Assembly (NCBI GenBank): GCA_046351235.1
Contig: JAXLYV010000004.1
Coordinates: 744,001-808,000, forward strand
Source of the DNA: JBBSAT01 sp046351235
Lineage (GTDB): Bacteria; Myxococcota_A; Polyangia; Polyangiales; Sandaracinaceae
Reading direction: 5' to 3'
Length of the DNA stretch: 64,000 nucleotides
The notes under the pieces are model-generated. The model saw only the letters and a list, made by a program, of their open reading frames with translations. It was not told the origin of the DNA and made no database searches. This document shows, piece after piece, positions 1-9,459 of the stretch (position 1 is the stretch's first letter; every line of letters begins with the position of its first letter). Both the position numbers and the translations under genes were made by a program.

Positions 1-63
1 GCCATCGCGCAGCAGGCGCCGCACCTGCGGCACTTCACGGCCTCGATGCGCCCCCTTCCCTGA
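1..63 (+). CDS. C-terminal end of a gene cut by the window edge
   Basis: The first 63 bases read in frame 1 as 20 residues ending MRPLP followed by TGA. The next gene, tssM, starts 64 bases later on the same strand, so this is probably the last part of another type VI secretion gene in the same operon. The remaining piece is too short to name. It is called coding only because the frame is open from base 1 and stops just before tssM. Confidence 0.45.
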   Translation, partial: AIAQQAPHLRHFTASMRPLP

Positions 64-126
64 GCCTCCGCGGCCCAGTCGCAGGGCCCGCACGCAACGC
101 TCGCCCGGACCGCCCGAGACAGGGGC

Positions 127-3100
127 ATGGCCATCGCCATCGCCCTCGGGCTCCTCCTCCTGATCCTGCTCGCCGCGCCCTGGCTGCTGCTGCTCGTCGC
201 CGCACCGCTCTGGGTGCCGCTGGGGATCGACGCGCTCGTGGTCGCGTGTGTGCTCGCCCTCGCGCTCGGGCGCGCCGCGATGCAGGCGCTCCGGGCGCGC
301 AAGCTCGAGCCTCGGGCCCTTCCCGCGAAGGGCGGCGCCCCCGTCGCGCGCCCCGACGTCGCGCCCGAGCTCGACGAGATCCGCCGCAGCCTCGACGCCG
401 CCATCGGCACCATCGCGCGCTCGCGCCTCGCCGGCGGGGGGCGCGCTGCCGTGCAGGCCCTCCCTTGGTACGTGCTTCTCGGGCCCGCGGGCAGCGGCAA
501 GACCGCCCTCGTGCGCGCCTCGGGCCTCTCCTTCCCGACGACCTCGCGCGAGGCCGCGAGCGCCGGCGGGACCGGCCGCGGGCCCGGCGCGACGAAGCGC
601 GCGGACCTCTGGCTCGGCAACGACGCGGTGCTCATCGACACCGCGGGGCGCTGGGCCACGAGCGACGACGACGCCGAGTGGCGCGCCTTCGCCGAGCGCC
701 TGCACAAGCACCGCGGAGATCGCGCGCTCGACGGCGCCCTGCTCACGATCCCGATGGAAGTGCTGCTCGAGGGCAGCGAGGCCGAGCGCGCGAGCCTCGC
801 GCGCCAGCTGCGCGAGCGCCTCGAGCACCTGAGCCATCGCTTCGGCGTGGCGCTCCCGGTCTACGCGGTCGTGACGCGCGCCGATCGCCTCGTCGGCTTC
901 TCCGAGACCTTCGCCAGCCTCGACAAGCGCGAGCGCGCGCGCCCGTGGGGCTTCGTGATCGAGCCCTCGGGAGCGGCGACCGAGGACGCGGTGCACGAGG
1001 GCCTCGGCGAGCTCGAGCGCACGCTGCGCCGCCGCGTGGTGGGCGCGCTCGCGAGCGAGCGGCGCCTCGAAGCGCGCGGCCCGATCGCCGAGCTGCCGGC
1101 GCACTTCGCGTCGATCGTCGATCCGCTCTCGACGCTGCTCGCGCAGGTCTTCGTGACGAGCGTCTACGGCGAGACACCCGCCCTGCGCGGCGTCTACCTC
1201 ACGAGCGCCACGCAGGAGGGCCGCCCCTCGGATCGGCTGCTCGCCTCGTCCTTGCGCGCGGCGGCGATCGACGCACGTGCGGCCGCCGAGCCCGGCCTCG
1301 AGCCGCGCAGCTACTTCGTGCACCAGGTCTTCACGCGCGTCGCGCTCGCCGACGCCGAGACCGCGGCGCCGAGCACGAAGGCCCGCCGCCGCCGAGCGCT
1401 CGTGCAGCTCGCCGTGGGGACCTCGCTCGCGTCGATCTCGGCGCTGCTCGTGATCGCCACCGCGCTGTCGTGGCGCGCGAACCGCCTCGCGGTGGACGCG
1501 CTCGCGGACGCGCTTCCGGTGCTCGAGCCGACCTCGCTCCCCGCGCCCCGCGCGCTCGCGCCGCTGCGCGCGCAGCTCTCGTCGCTGCGGGACGAACGGC
1601 GAGAGGGCGCGCCCTGGTCGATGCGCCTCGGCCTCTACGGCGGCGTGACGCGCGAGGACCGCGCCCGCCGGGCTTACGCGCAGGCGCTCACGAGCCACGT
1701 GCTCGCGCCGATCCTCGCCGCCGACGCCGAGGAGCTGCGGCGCTGGGGCGCGGCATTCGAGAGCGACCTCTCACGACGGCCGAGCGCGGACGAAGCGGCG
1801 CGCGCCACGCTCCTGCTCGAGCGACAGCTGCGCTTCGCCGCGCCCCGCGAGACGAGCGAGCCCCGGCTCGACGACGCCGCGGGCGAGCGGCTCGCCCACG
1901 CGATCGCCGCGCGCTGGTGCGAGGCGATCGAGGCGCCAGCGAGCGCGTGCGAGCCCGACGCGACCCTGCTCGTCGCCATCGCGCGCGAGACGGATCTGCC
2001 GCGCCCGCAGCGCGACGAGGAGGCCGTTCGCCTCGCACGCCTCGCGCTCGCGCGCGTGGATCCGACCGAGCAGGCGCTCGCGGCGCTCGCCGCCAGCGTG
2101 TCGGGGCGCGGCTACGACCTGACGCTCGCATCGCTCGTGGGCACGACGGGGCACGCGCTCACCTCCGAGCGTGTGGTCCGCGGCGTGTTCACGCGACGCG
2201 CGTGGGAGAGCGTGGTGCGCGAGCGGCTCGCCTCGCACGAGGGCGCCCGCGAGCGCGCCTGGCTGCTCGGCGCCCACGGCGGAGAGAGCGACGCGAGCGC
2301 TCGTAGCGCGTTGCGCGAGGCCTATCTGCGCGCGTACGCCGACGAGTGGCGCTCGTTCCTCGGCAGCGTCCGCATCCGCGCGACGAGCGATCCCACCGAG
2401 ACGATCGCGCTCCTCGAGGATCTCGGCCGTGGCACGCCGCCGCCGCTCGGGCGCCTCCTCGCCGCGGTCGACGACAACGCGACGCTGCGCGATGCCGGCG
2501 GCGACACGCCGGAGAGCACGCTCCTCGATCGCCTGACGACCGAGCTCACGACCCGCACGGATGCAGCGGCGACGGGCGCAGGCCCGGGGCCCAGCGATCC
2601 CGCACGCCAGACGATCGTGGCGCGCGCGCTCGATCCGTACACGTCGTTCGCCGTGCGCGCGCCCGGCTCGCCGCCCGATGCGCCGCTCGGGATCGACGTC
2701 TATCGCGACGAGCTCGGCCTCTTGCGTGACGCGCTCGCGAGCTATCAGGACGATCCTTCGTCGGCCGCCGCGCTCGAGACACGCCTGGTCGCCGCGCGAC
2801 GCCGCGTCGATGGCCTGGTGGCCGACCGCTCGCCCGGGACGCGCGACTTCTTCGAGCTCGTGCTGCGCCCGCCGGTCGAGGCCGCGGCCGTCACCTCGTC
2901 GCGCGCGATGGCCGGCGCCGTGGCCGACGCCTACTGCGCGGCCGTGCGCGCCCCCTTCGCGTCGTCGTTCACCGGCCGCTATCCGTTCGCGCCCGAGGGC
3001 GACGACGCCGCGCTCGACGAGGTGAGCGCGTTCTATCGCCCGGGCGGGACGCTCTGGACCCACTACGACGCCGCGCTCGCATCGATCGCGCCGCGCGCCG

Positions 3101-3669
3101 GCGCGCGCTTCGAGCTCGCCGCGCGTCTCGAGCGCGGCTCACCCTATGCGTCGTCGCTGCCGGCGTTCCTCGCGCGCTCGCAGGCGATCACGAGCGGTCT
3201 GTTTCCGCCGGGCAGCAGCGAGCCTCGCATCGAGCTCGACGTGCGCATCCATCCCACGCCGGGCGCCGCGTCGGTGCGGCTCTCGGTCGGTGGCGCGACG
3301 ATCGACTACCGCAACGGGCCCGAGACGTGGTCGCGCGTGGTGTGGCCCGGGGAGAGCCCGAGCGCGGGCGCGCGCCTCGAGGTCGAGAGCGCGCGCGATC
3401 TCTCCGAGCGCATCACGGAGGAGGGGCCCTGGGGCCTGTTCCGCCTCGTCGAGGCCGCGTCCATCGAGGCGCGGAGCGGCGAGCGCGTGCGGACCTTGCG
3501 CTGGCACCTGCCGGGCCACGACGTCGACGTGATCGTGGACGTGCGGCCGGTCCGCACCGAGTGTGTGCTCTTCGACGAGCGGCCCGGGCGCGCGCTCGGC
3601 GCGTTCCGCGGCACGGGCGTCGTGGCGCCACGACGCATCACGCGCGCGGGATCGGAGTGTGCGCCGTGA
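127..3669 (+). CDS. tssM: Type VI secretion membrane-complex protein TssM (IcmF family)
   Basis: Large inner-membrane protein of the type VI secretion trans-envelope complex, partner of TssL and TssJ. The 1180-residue length is normal for the family. Two hydrophobic helices fill residues 1-50. A cytoplasmic NTPase-like domain follows, with Walker A GPAGSGKT at about 119-126 and DTAGRW at about 171. A third membrane helix at about 425-450 precedes the long periplasmic part, which ends in a Cys-containing tail (ECAP). The GTPase NKxD-type motif reads TRAD. An AGGGG stretch just upstream supports the ATG at 127. The stop overlaps the GTG of tssA, so the two are translationally coupled. The downstream order tssA-tssB-tssC confirms the assignment. 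Confidence 0.93.
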   Translation: MAIAIALGLLLLILLAAPWLLLLVAAPLWVPLGIDALVVACVLALALGRAAMQALRARKLEPRALPAKGGAPVARPDVAPELDEIRRSLDAAIGTIARSRLAGGGRAAVQALPWYVLLGPAGSGKTALVRASGLSFPTTSREAASAGGTGRGPGATKRADLWLGNDAVLIDTAGRWATSDDDAEWRAFAERLHKHRGDRALDGALLTIPMEVLLEGSEAERASLARQLRERLEHLSHRFGVALPVYAVVTRADRLVGFSETFASLDKRERARPWGFVIEPSGAATEDAVHEGLGELERTLRRRVVGALASERRLEARGPIAELPAHFASIVDPLSTLLAQVFVTSVYGETPALRGVYLTSATQEGRPSDRLLASSLRAAAIDARAAAEPGLEPRSYFVHQVFTRVALADAETAAPSTKARRRRALVQLAVGTSLASISALLVIATALSWRANRLAVDALADALPVLEPTSLPAPRALAPLRAQLSSLRDERREGAPWSMRLGLYGGVTREDRARRAYAQALTSHVLAPILAADAEELRRWGAAFESDLSRRPSADEAARATLLLERQLRFAAPRETSEPRLDDAAGERLAHAIAARWCEAIEAPASACEPDATLLVAIARETDLPRPQRDEEAVRLARLALARVDPTEQALAALAASVSGRGYDLTLASLVGTTGHALTSERVVRGVFTRRAWESVVRERLASHEGARERAWLLGAHGGESDASARSALREAYLRAYADEWRSFLGSVRIRATSDPTETIALLEDLGRGTPPPLGRLLAAVDDNATLRDAGGDTPESTLLDRLTTELTTRTDAAATGAGPGPSDPARQTIVARALDPYTSFAVRAPGSPPDAPLGIDVYRDELGLLRDALASYQDDPSSAAALETRLVAARRRVDGLVADRSPGTRDFFELVLRPPVEAAAVTSSRAMAGAVADAYCAAVRAPFASSFTGRYPFAPEGDDAALDEVSAFYRPGGTLWTHYDAALASIAPRAGARFELAARLERGSPYASSLPAFLARSQAITSGLFPPGSSEPRIELDVRIHPTPGAASVRLSVGGATIDYRNGPETWSRVVWPGESPSAGARLEVESARDLSERITEEGPWGLFRLVEAASIEARSGERVRTLRWHLPGHDVDVIVDVRPVRTECVLFDERPGRALGAFRGTGVVAPRRITRAGSECAP

Positions 3670-5207
3670 GCGCCGCGACGAGCGACCCGCGCCTCGCGCG
3701 CTGGACCGACGCGCGGCCGCCCGCGGGCCTCGAGCTGCGCGCGCACCCGAGCTTCGAGCTCGTCCGCGAGGAGACGGCGAAGCTCGAGGCGACCACGGGC
3801 GCCGGGCCCGACTGGGCGCTCGTGCTGCGCCACGGCGACGAGCTGCTCTCGAAGGTCGGTCGCGACGTCGTGGTGGGAGCCGCGCTCGCGTCGGCGCTCG
3901 CACACCGCGAGGGGGTCGCGGGAACCGCGCTCGGCGCGCGCCTGCTGGCGGCCTTGCTCGCCGACGCGAGCGCGCTCCCGACCCGCGCGCGCGCTCGTGC
4001 GAACGCGATGGCGCTCTTCCTCGGCCGGGCCGAGCTGGTGCTCGCGAGCGCGAAGGAAGCAGATCGCGGCCGGCTCGTCGCCCTCGGCGACGCGCTCGAC
4101 GCGCTCGAGAGCGCCGCCGCGTCGCTCGAGAGCGAGGCGCCCTCGATGCACGCGCTGAAGGACGCAGCGGCACGCCTGCTCGCAGCGCTGCCGGCGCCGG
4201 CGCCCGAGGTGATCCCGCCGCCTCCGCCGCTTCCGCCGAGCACGCCCGTCTTCGTGCTCCCGCCGCCGGCCGCGCCCGCGCTGCCGCCGAGCCCGCTCGA
4301 AGCGCTCCCGGACCGGGCCGAGCAGGTCCCCTCGTTCCTGCGTCGCACCTCGAGCGCTCTGATCGCCGCGGCCGCGCTCGTGCGCGGCCCGACGCCGCTC
4401 GACGCCGAGGCGCTGCGGCTCACGCTCGTGGGGCTCTATCTCCCGGTCGCCGCGGCACCCGAGATCGCACGCGAGGGGCGCACGGCGCTCGCGCCGCCGC
4501 CGCGCCTGGTCCTCGACGCAGCCCAGAAGGCGGCGAGCGCGGCGCCGCCCGAGCAGGCGAGCCGCGAAGTGATCGGGGCGCTCGAGAAGCACCGCTTCGC
4601 GCTCGATCTCCACCTCTTCCTCTCGCGCGCGCTCGGGCGAGCCGGCGCGGCCAGCGCCGCCGAGCTCCACCGGCGAGAGATGGAGGGCCTCGTCGCGCGC
4701 CTGCCGGCGCTGCTCGAGCGCTCGTTCTCCGACGGCTCGCCCTTCGCGTCGCCGGAGCTCCGCACGTGGCTCGCGCCGCCCTCGCCGGCCGCGAGCGACG
4801 AGTCGCCCCCGGCGCCCGCGGACCGCTGGGACGAGGTCGCGCAGCTCGCCCGCACGGCGCGCGCACGCGAGGCGCTCACGCTCGGCTCCTCCCTCGCGAG
4901 CGCCGCGCCGAGCGCGCGCGATCGATTCGCGCTCCGCACCCGTCTCGCCCGCGTGGCCGAGGACGCGTCGGCCACACCGCTCGCGGCGGAGCTCTATGCG
5001 GCGCTCGCCGCCGATGCCGAGCGCCTCGGCCTCGACGAGTGGGAGCCCGCGCTCGTCGCGCCCGTGCTCGCCGGGCTGCTCCGCACCGCGCCCGCCGGCG
5101 CCCCGGGCCGCGCCGCCGCCTTCGCGCGCCTCGCCCGCGTGAGCCCCGCGGCCGCCTTCGAAGTTTCTGCGCAGCCGAGCGCAACGCCCGCCAAGACCGG
5201 CCGATGA
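3666..5207 (+). CDS. tssA: Type VI secretion protein TssA
   Basis: TssA caps the growing sheath-tube and links it to the baseplate. The 513-residue product has an ImpA-type N-terminal domain (about residues 10-170), a proline-rich linker at about 178-212, and a helical C-terminal domain of the kind seen in VasJ-type TssA proteins. The GTG at 3666 overlaps the tssM stop in a GTGA arrangement, and a GGAG lies 8 bases upstream. An upstream extension of the same frame would run deep into tssM and is rejected. Family assignment rests on the domain layout and on the position between tssM and tssB. Confidence 0.85.
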   Translation: MSAATSDPRLARWTDARPPAGLELRAHPSFELVREETAKLEATTGAGPDWALVLRHGDELLSKVGRDVVVGAALASALAHREGVAGTALGARLLAALLADASALPTRARARANAMALFLGRAELVLASAKEADRGRLVALGDALDALESAAASLESEAPSMHALKDAAARLLAALPAPAPEVIPPPPPLPPSTPVFVLPPPAAPALPPSPLEALPDRAEQVPSFLRRTSSALIAAAALVRGPTPLDAEALRLTLVGLYLPVAAAPEIAREGRTALAPPPRLVLDAAQKAASAAPPEQASREVIGALEKHRFALDLHLFLSRALGRAGAASAAELHRREMEGLVARLPALLERSFSDGSPFASPELRTWLAPPSPAASDESPPAPADRWDEVAQLARTARAREALTLGSSLASAAPSARDRFALRTRLARVAEDASATPLAAELYAALAADAERLGLDEWEPALVAPVLAGLLRTAPAGAPGRAAAFARLARVSPAAAFEVSAQPSATPAKTGR

Positions 5208-5250
5208 ACCCACAGACCCGCCGGAAACGGCCCGCAACGGAGAAGAGAAC

Positions 5251-5748
5251 GTGAGCACGAAGGAACAGTCGGTGGCGCCGAAGGAGCGCGTGAACATCAC
5301 CTACAAGTCGTCGACCGGCGATGCCCGCGAGGAGGTCGAGCTCCCGCTGAAGATCCTCGCGCTCGGCGACTTCCGTGGCCGCGAGGACGCGCGCCCGATC
5401 GAGGAGCGCAAGCCGATCAACGTCGACAAGGACAACTTCGACGAGGTCCTGCGCGAGCACGCCGTCTCGGTCGACCTCTCGGTGCCGAACCGTCTCGACG
5501 CCACCGGCGGCGAGCTCGGCGTGCACCTCGAGCTCCGCTCGATGAAGAGCTTCGAGCCCGAGGCGATCGCGCGCGCCGTGCCCGAGCTCGCGCAGCTCCT
5601 CGCGCTCCGTGAGCAGCTCACGGCCCTGAAGGGCCCGCTCGGGAACGTGCCCGCGTTCCGCAAGAAGCTGGCGGCGCTCCTCGACGACGCGAGCGCGCGC
5701 GCCTCGCTCGAAGCCGAGCTCGGCCTCGACCCGAAGAAGCCGGCGTGA
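5251..5748 (+). CDS. tssB: Type VI secretion sheath small subunit TssB (VipA)
   Basis: TssB pairs with TssC to form the contractile sheath. The protein is 165 residues, the usual length. It has the conserved N-terminal ...RVNITYKSS... strand region, the LPLKILALGDF block, and the NFDEVL segment typical of VipA. The start is GTG with GGAG about 8 bases upstream. It follows tssA by 43 bases and is followed by tssC after 25 bases, the standard B-C order. Confidence 0.95.
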   Translation: MSTKEQSVAPKERVNITYKSSTGDAREEVELPLKILALGDFRGREDARPIEERKPINVDKDNFDEVLREHAVSVDLSVPNRLDATGGELGVHLELRSMKSFEPEAIARAVPELAQLLALREQLTALKGPLGNVPAFRKKLAALLDDASARASLEAELGLDPKKPA

Positions 5749-5773
5749 ACGAGAACGAAGAAAGGAACGAGCC

Positions 5774-7261
5774 ATGGAAGCCCGAGAGACCGAGCGCGAG
5801 CCCGAGACCCTGACGACGACGGCGATCGCGCCCCCTTCCCTCCTCGACGAGATCCTCGCCGAGACCCACATGCGCCCCGGCGACGACGGCTACGAGATCG
5901 CCAAGAGCGGGGTCGGCGCTCTCGTCACGCACCTGCTCGCGCCCTCGCGGCGCGGCGAGAAGGTCGACAAGGTGCTCGTCGACGCCATGATCGCCGAGAT
6001 CGATCGCAAGCTGAGCGCGCAGCTCGACGCGATCCTGCACGCGCCCGCGCTGCAGAAGCTGGAGGCGAGCTGGCGCGGGCTCAAGCACCTCGTCGACCGC
6101 ACGGACTTCCGCGAGAACGTGCGCATCGAGCTGCTCTCGGCCACGAAGGAGGAGCTCGCCGCCGACTTCGAGGACAGCCCCGAGATCACCAAGAGCGGCC
6201 TCTACCGGCTCGCGTACTCGGCCGAGTACGGCACCTTCGGCGGCCAGCCCTACGGCCTGATGGTGAGCTCGTTCGAGCTCGATCACGGCCCGGCCGACAT
6301 GGCGCTGCTCAAGTCGTGCGCCGCCGTCGCGGCGATGTCGCACGCGCCCTTCCTCGGCGCGGCCTCGCCGAAGTTCTTCGGCGTGCCCTCGTGGACGGAG
6401 CTACCGAAGCTCAAGGATCTGCAGTCGCTCTTCGAGGGGCCGCAGTACGCGCGCTGGCGGAGCTTCCGCGACGCCGAGGACGCGCGCTACGTCGGGCTCA
6501 CGACGCCCCGCATGCTGCTGCGTCTTCCCTACGGCGAGTCGACCTCGCCCGTGCGCGCCTTCCACTACGAGGAGACGAGCGAGAAGCACGACGACTACCT
6601 CTGGGGCTCGACGACGTTCGCGCTCGCCGCGCGCATCGCCGACAGCTTCGCGCGCTACCGCTGGTGCGCGAACATCATCGGCCCGCAGGCCGGCGGCGCG
6701 GTCGAGGGCCTGCCGCTCCATCAGTTCGAGGCGATGGGCGAGGTGCAGACGAAGATCCCGACCGAGGTGGCGCTCACGGAGCGGCGCGAGTTCGAGCTCG
6801 CCGAGCAGGGCTTCATCGGCCTCGTGCACCGCAAGGGCTCGGACAACGCGGCGTTCTTCTCGGCGAACTCGTGTCAGCGCGCGAAGACCTTCGGCATCTC
6901 GGCGGAGGGCAAGCAGGCCGAGACGAACCATCGGCTCGGCACGCAGCTACCGTACATGTTCGTGATCACGCGCCTCGCGCACTACCTCAAGGTGCTGCAG
7001 CGCGAGCAGATCGGGACGTGGAAGGAGCGCGCGGATCTCGAGCGCGAGCTCAACAAGTGGATCTCGCAGTACGTGGTCGACATGGAGAGCCCCGAGCCCT
7101 CGGTGCGCTCGCGCCGCCCGCTCCGCCAGGCACAGGTGATCGTGGAGGACGTGGCCGGGCAGCCGGGCTGGTACCGATGCAGCCTGCGCGTGCGCCCGCA
7201 CTTCAAGTACATGGGCGCGTCGTTCACGCTCTCGCTCGTCGGTCGCCTCGACAAGCAGTGA
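5774..7261 (+). CDS. tssC: Type VI secretion sheath large subunit TssC (VipB)
   Basis: Large sheath subunit that assembles with TssB around the Hcp tube. The 495-residue length fits the family. Recognisable blocks include the helix with LEASWRGLKHLVDRT (about residues 95-110), the conserved GLPLHQFEAMGEVQTKIPTE region (about 313-332) and the C-terminal SLVGRLDKQ end. An AAGGA lies 8 bases before the ATG. The T6SS operon stops here: tssE, hcp or tssF do not follow, so the remaining parts must lie upstream or elsewhere. Confidence 0.96.
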   Translation: MEARETEREPETLTTTAIAPPSLLDEILAETHMRPGDDGYEIAKSGVGALVTHLLAPSRRGEKVDKVLVDAMIAEIDRKLSAQLDAILHAPALQKLEASWRGLKHLVDRTDFRENVRIELLSATKEELAADFEDSPEITKSGLYRLAYSAEYGTFGGQPYGLMVSSFELDHGPADMALLKSCAAVAAMSHAPFLGAASPKFFGVPSWTELPKLKDLQSLFEGPQYARWRSFRDAEDARYVGLTTPRMLLRLPYGESTSPVRAFHYEETSEKHDDYLWGSTTFALAARIADSFARYRWCANIIGPQAGGAVEGLPLHQFEAMGEVQTKIPTEVALTERREFELAEQGFIGLVHRKGSDNAAFFSANSCQRAKTFGISAEGKQAETNHRLGTQLPYMFVITRLAHYLKVLQREQIGTWKERADLERELNKWISQYVVDMESPEPSVRSRRPLRQAQVIVEDVAGQPGWYRCSLRVRPHFKYMGASFTLSLVGRLDKQ

Positions 7262-7283
7262 CGCGGCGGGCCCGAGGCGACCG

Positions 7284-7313
7284 CGCTCGGCCTTCCTCGG
7301 GTCGCGCCGAGCG
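7284..7313. terminator. Hairpin between convergent tssC and lipoprotein gene
   Basis: An 8-bp perfect inverted repeat (CGCTCGGC and GCCGAGCG) flanks a 14-base loop in the 57 bases between tssC and the convergent lipoprotein gene. There is no T-tract. It is called a bidirectional terminator from its position and shape only. Confidence 0.4.
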
Positions 7314-7318
7314 TGGCG

Positions 7319-8071
7319 TCACGGGTAGCAGGCGACGATGTTCGCGAGCTCGCTTCGATAGCAGGCGAGCGTGGCGTCGCAGTCGGCGGCGCCCGCGAAG
7401 CAGGCGTCGAGCGCGTCGAGCGTCGCGTCGGAGAAGACCATCAGCGGGAGGATGGCCGTCGTCACCAGGCGCTCGGGGAGGATCGTCGGGCATCGGGCGA
7501 CGATGGTGTCGGCCACCGCGCGCGCGTGGGTGACGTCGTGCTCGGCGGCGACACCGGACAGGCAGACCTCGGCACCGCTCGGATCGGAGAACGTCCGACA
7601 CGAGCTGCTGCTGAAGGCCGCCAGGCACTCGTAGGCATCGGCGAGCACGTCCGCGCGCTCGTGCGCACACCATCGGGCGATCTCGGTGTGCTCGCAGGTG
7701 CGATCGACCTGGCCGTGGCAGGCCGTGGCCACGGTCGCTGCCGTCGCTTCGCAGCGCGCGATGTCGTCGGGGCTCGACCCGGCATCGACGAGGATCCACG
7801 CCGCGTCGCGCGGCATCCAGCCGGCGTCGCCCGGGACCCAGCCCGCGTCGTCCAGTGCGGACGCGGCGTCGCGCGGCATCGCGGCCGCATCGTCCGGCGC
7901 GATGCCGCCGTCGGTCCGCGCCACGCCCGCGTCCCCCGCGGTGCCCCCGTCGGCCTGCGCCGCGCCTGCGTCCTCCGCGGTCGCCCCGTCGCCGCCGCTC
8001 GGCGGCGTGCTGCAGCCCGCTGCCATCCAGATCCCGAGGGCCACCGTGCCCAGAGCCCGAGAGCCATGCAT
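7319..8071 (-). CDS. Secreted lipoprotein with Asp/Ala/Gly linker
   Basis: A 250-residue exported protein of unknown function. The N-terminus is a lipoprotein signal peptide with lipobox MAAGC. Residues about 24-95 are a repetitive Asp-Ala-Gly linker of the type common in Sandaracinus-like genomes. The C-terminal 150 residues contain about a dozen cysteines, suggesting a disulfide-rich periplasmic or surface domain. An in-frame GTG at 8080 is an alternative start. It is convergent with tssC and divergent from the 8271 TPR gene. Despite its place next to the T6SS operon, nothing marks it as an effector. Confidence 0.7.
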   Translation of the reverse strand: MHGSRALGTVALGIWMAAGCSTPPSGGDGATAEDAGAAQADGGTAGDAGVARTDGGIAPDDAAAMPRDAASALDDAGWVPGDAGWMPRDAAWILVDAGSSPDDIARCEATAATVATACHGQVDRTCEHTEIARWCAHERADVLADAYECLAAFSSSSCRTFSDPSGAEVCLSGVAAEHDVTHARAVADTIVARCPTILPERLVTTAILPLMVFSDATLDALDACFAGAADCDATLACYRSELANIVACYP

Positions 8072-8270
8072 CGCTTTCACTCGCTTTCCGGCATCGCTGC
8101 CGCCCCGCTCCTCGCATCGCTCGTGCCGCGCGCGGGCCGCGGAGATCCGCGCGTGCGTGCAGCTCGCTGCACGCTTCGCGCATCCGGATGCACGCCGAGC
8201 GTGACGATCGAGCGTCGCTCTCTCGCGCGCCGCGTTGCGCGAGCCGACGCGCATGGGAGAAATGCACGCG

Positions 8271-9227
8271 ATGAAGACGTGGGGAGATGCGCTCGCAGCG
8301 CTCCGTGCGGCGATCGCCGACCGCGACTGGGACCGCGGCGAGCGGATCCTCGAGACGATGCAGGAGAGCGCCGAGCGCTCGGCCGAGCCCTCGCAGCTCG
8401 CGAGCCTCGCGTTCCAGCGTGGGCTCTTCGAGGACGCGCGCGGTGCGCTCGCCGCGGCGGAGGCGGCGTTCTCCGAGGCCGTGTCGTGGGACCTGCGCGC
8501 GGCGGGCGAGGACAGCCACGCCGTCGCTGACGCGCTCCGCAGCCTCGGCATCGTGCGGGCGCGCGCGAAGAAGACCGATCTCGCGGTCACGACCTTCGAG
8601 CAAGCCTCGCGTGCGTACGTCGCGCAGCGCTCGAGCGACGCGATCGAGACGATGTGGCGAGCCGGGCGCGCGCTCGAGGACGCGGGCCGCTTCGACGACG
8701 CGATCGCGCGCTACACGAGGGCGGAGGGCTTGCTCCCCGACATCGACACGCCTGCGTTCCGCACCGAGCGCCTGTGGGCGCTCTTCGGCCACGGCGAGTG
8801 CCTGCGCCGCACGAAGCAGTACGCCGCGTCGCGCGAGCGCTCCGTGCGTGCGACGTGGCTCGCCACGCCGCCGCGGACGCCGGCTCTCGAGCTGGCGCTC
8901 GCGAACGCGTGGTTCGCGATCGCGACCTACGCCCGCCACGTGCTCCGCGACGAGGTTCAGGTCGGGATCGCGCTGGCGGCCGCGCGCACGATCTGCCCGG
9001 ATCCGCGCGTGCGAGACAAGGTGAAGCAAGAGCTCGCCGGCGCCAGCGCGCCGGAGCGCATCGAGGGCTGGGTCGTGCTCGCCCTCCATCCCGAGCAGGG
9101 TGGCGCCGAGGTCGTGAACGTCGAAGCGGGCCTGCGGCTCGCGAAGGGGCGGACGGAGGGCCTGACGCAGGGCCGCCGCGTGGAGGTCGCCCTCGACGCG
9201 TCGGGCTACCGCCTCGTCGCTCCCTGA
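8271..9227 (+). CDS. TPR-repeat protein
   Basis: A 318-residue, helix-rich cytoplasmic protein without signal peptide. Repeated helix pairs (for example AGRALEDAGRFDDAIARYTR) mark it as a TPR superhelix over about residues 1-230. The last 55 residues form a separate compact segment rich in Val and Gly. Three in-frame ATGs lie at 8253, 8262 and 8271. The last is chosen because GGGAGA sits 10 bases before it. The partner and role are unknown. Confidence 0.75.
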   Translation: MKTWGDALAALRAAIADRDWDRGERILETMQESAERSAEPSQLASLAFQRGLFEDARGALAAAEAAFSEAVSWDLRAAGEDSHAVADALRSLGIVRARAKKTDLAVTTFEQASRAYVAQRSSDAIETMWRAGRALEDAGRFDDAIARYTRAEGLLPDIDTPAFRTERLWALFGHGECLRRTKQYAASRERSVRATWLATPPRTPALELALANAWFAIATYARHVLRDEVQVGIALAAARTICPDPRVRDKVKQELAGASAPERIEGWVVLALHPEQGGAEVVNVEAGLRLAKGRTEGLTQGRRVEVALDASGYRLVAP

Positions 9228-9231
9228 TCGA

Positions 9232-9459
9232 CCCGTCCGGGCCCTCCGGGGCGAGCGCTCTTTGCGGAGGATGATCGGCTCGACCGCTCGCGTCCCTCCC
9301 GTACGCGCGCTGCGCGCGCTCCCCTCCGGGCCCTCCGCGGCGAGCACTCTTTGCGGAGGGATGATCGGCTCGACCGCTCCGGTCCCTCCCGTACGCGCGC
9401 TGCGCGCGCTCCCGTCCGGGCCCTACGCGGCGAGCACTCCTTGCGGAGGGATCAGCTCG
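9232..9459. repeat. About 90-bp direct tandem repeat, 2.5 copies, each with a hairpin
   Basis: Copies begin at 9232, 9321 and 9411 (89 and 90 bp apart), the third truncated near 9459. Each copy carries an inverted repeat of the form CCTCCGC...GCGGAGG; in copy 2 it is a perfect 8-bp stem with a 14-base loop. The array lies between the convergent 8271 and 9452 genes and just touches the stop of the latter. No coding role is seen. Confidence 0.8.

Noticed and set aside
7319..8071. Type VI effector or immunity protein
   Set aside because: It is on the opposite strand to the T6SS operon, is a lipoprotein, and has no effector motif; proximity alone is not evidence.
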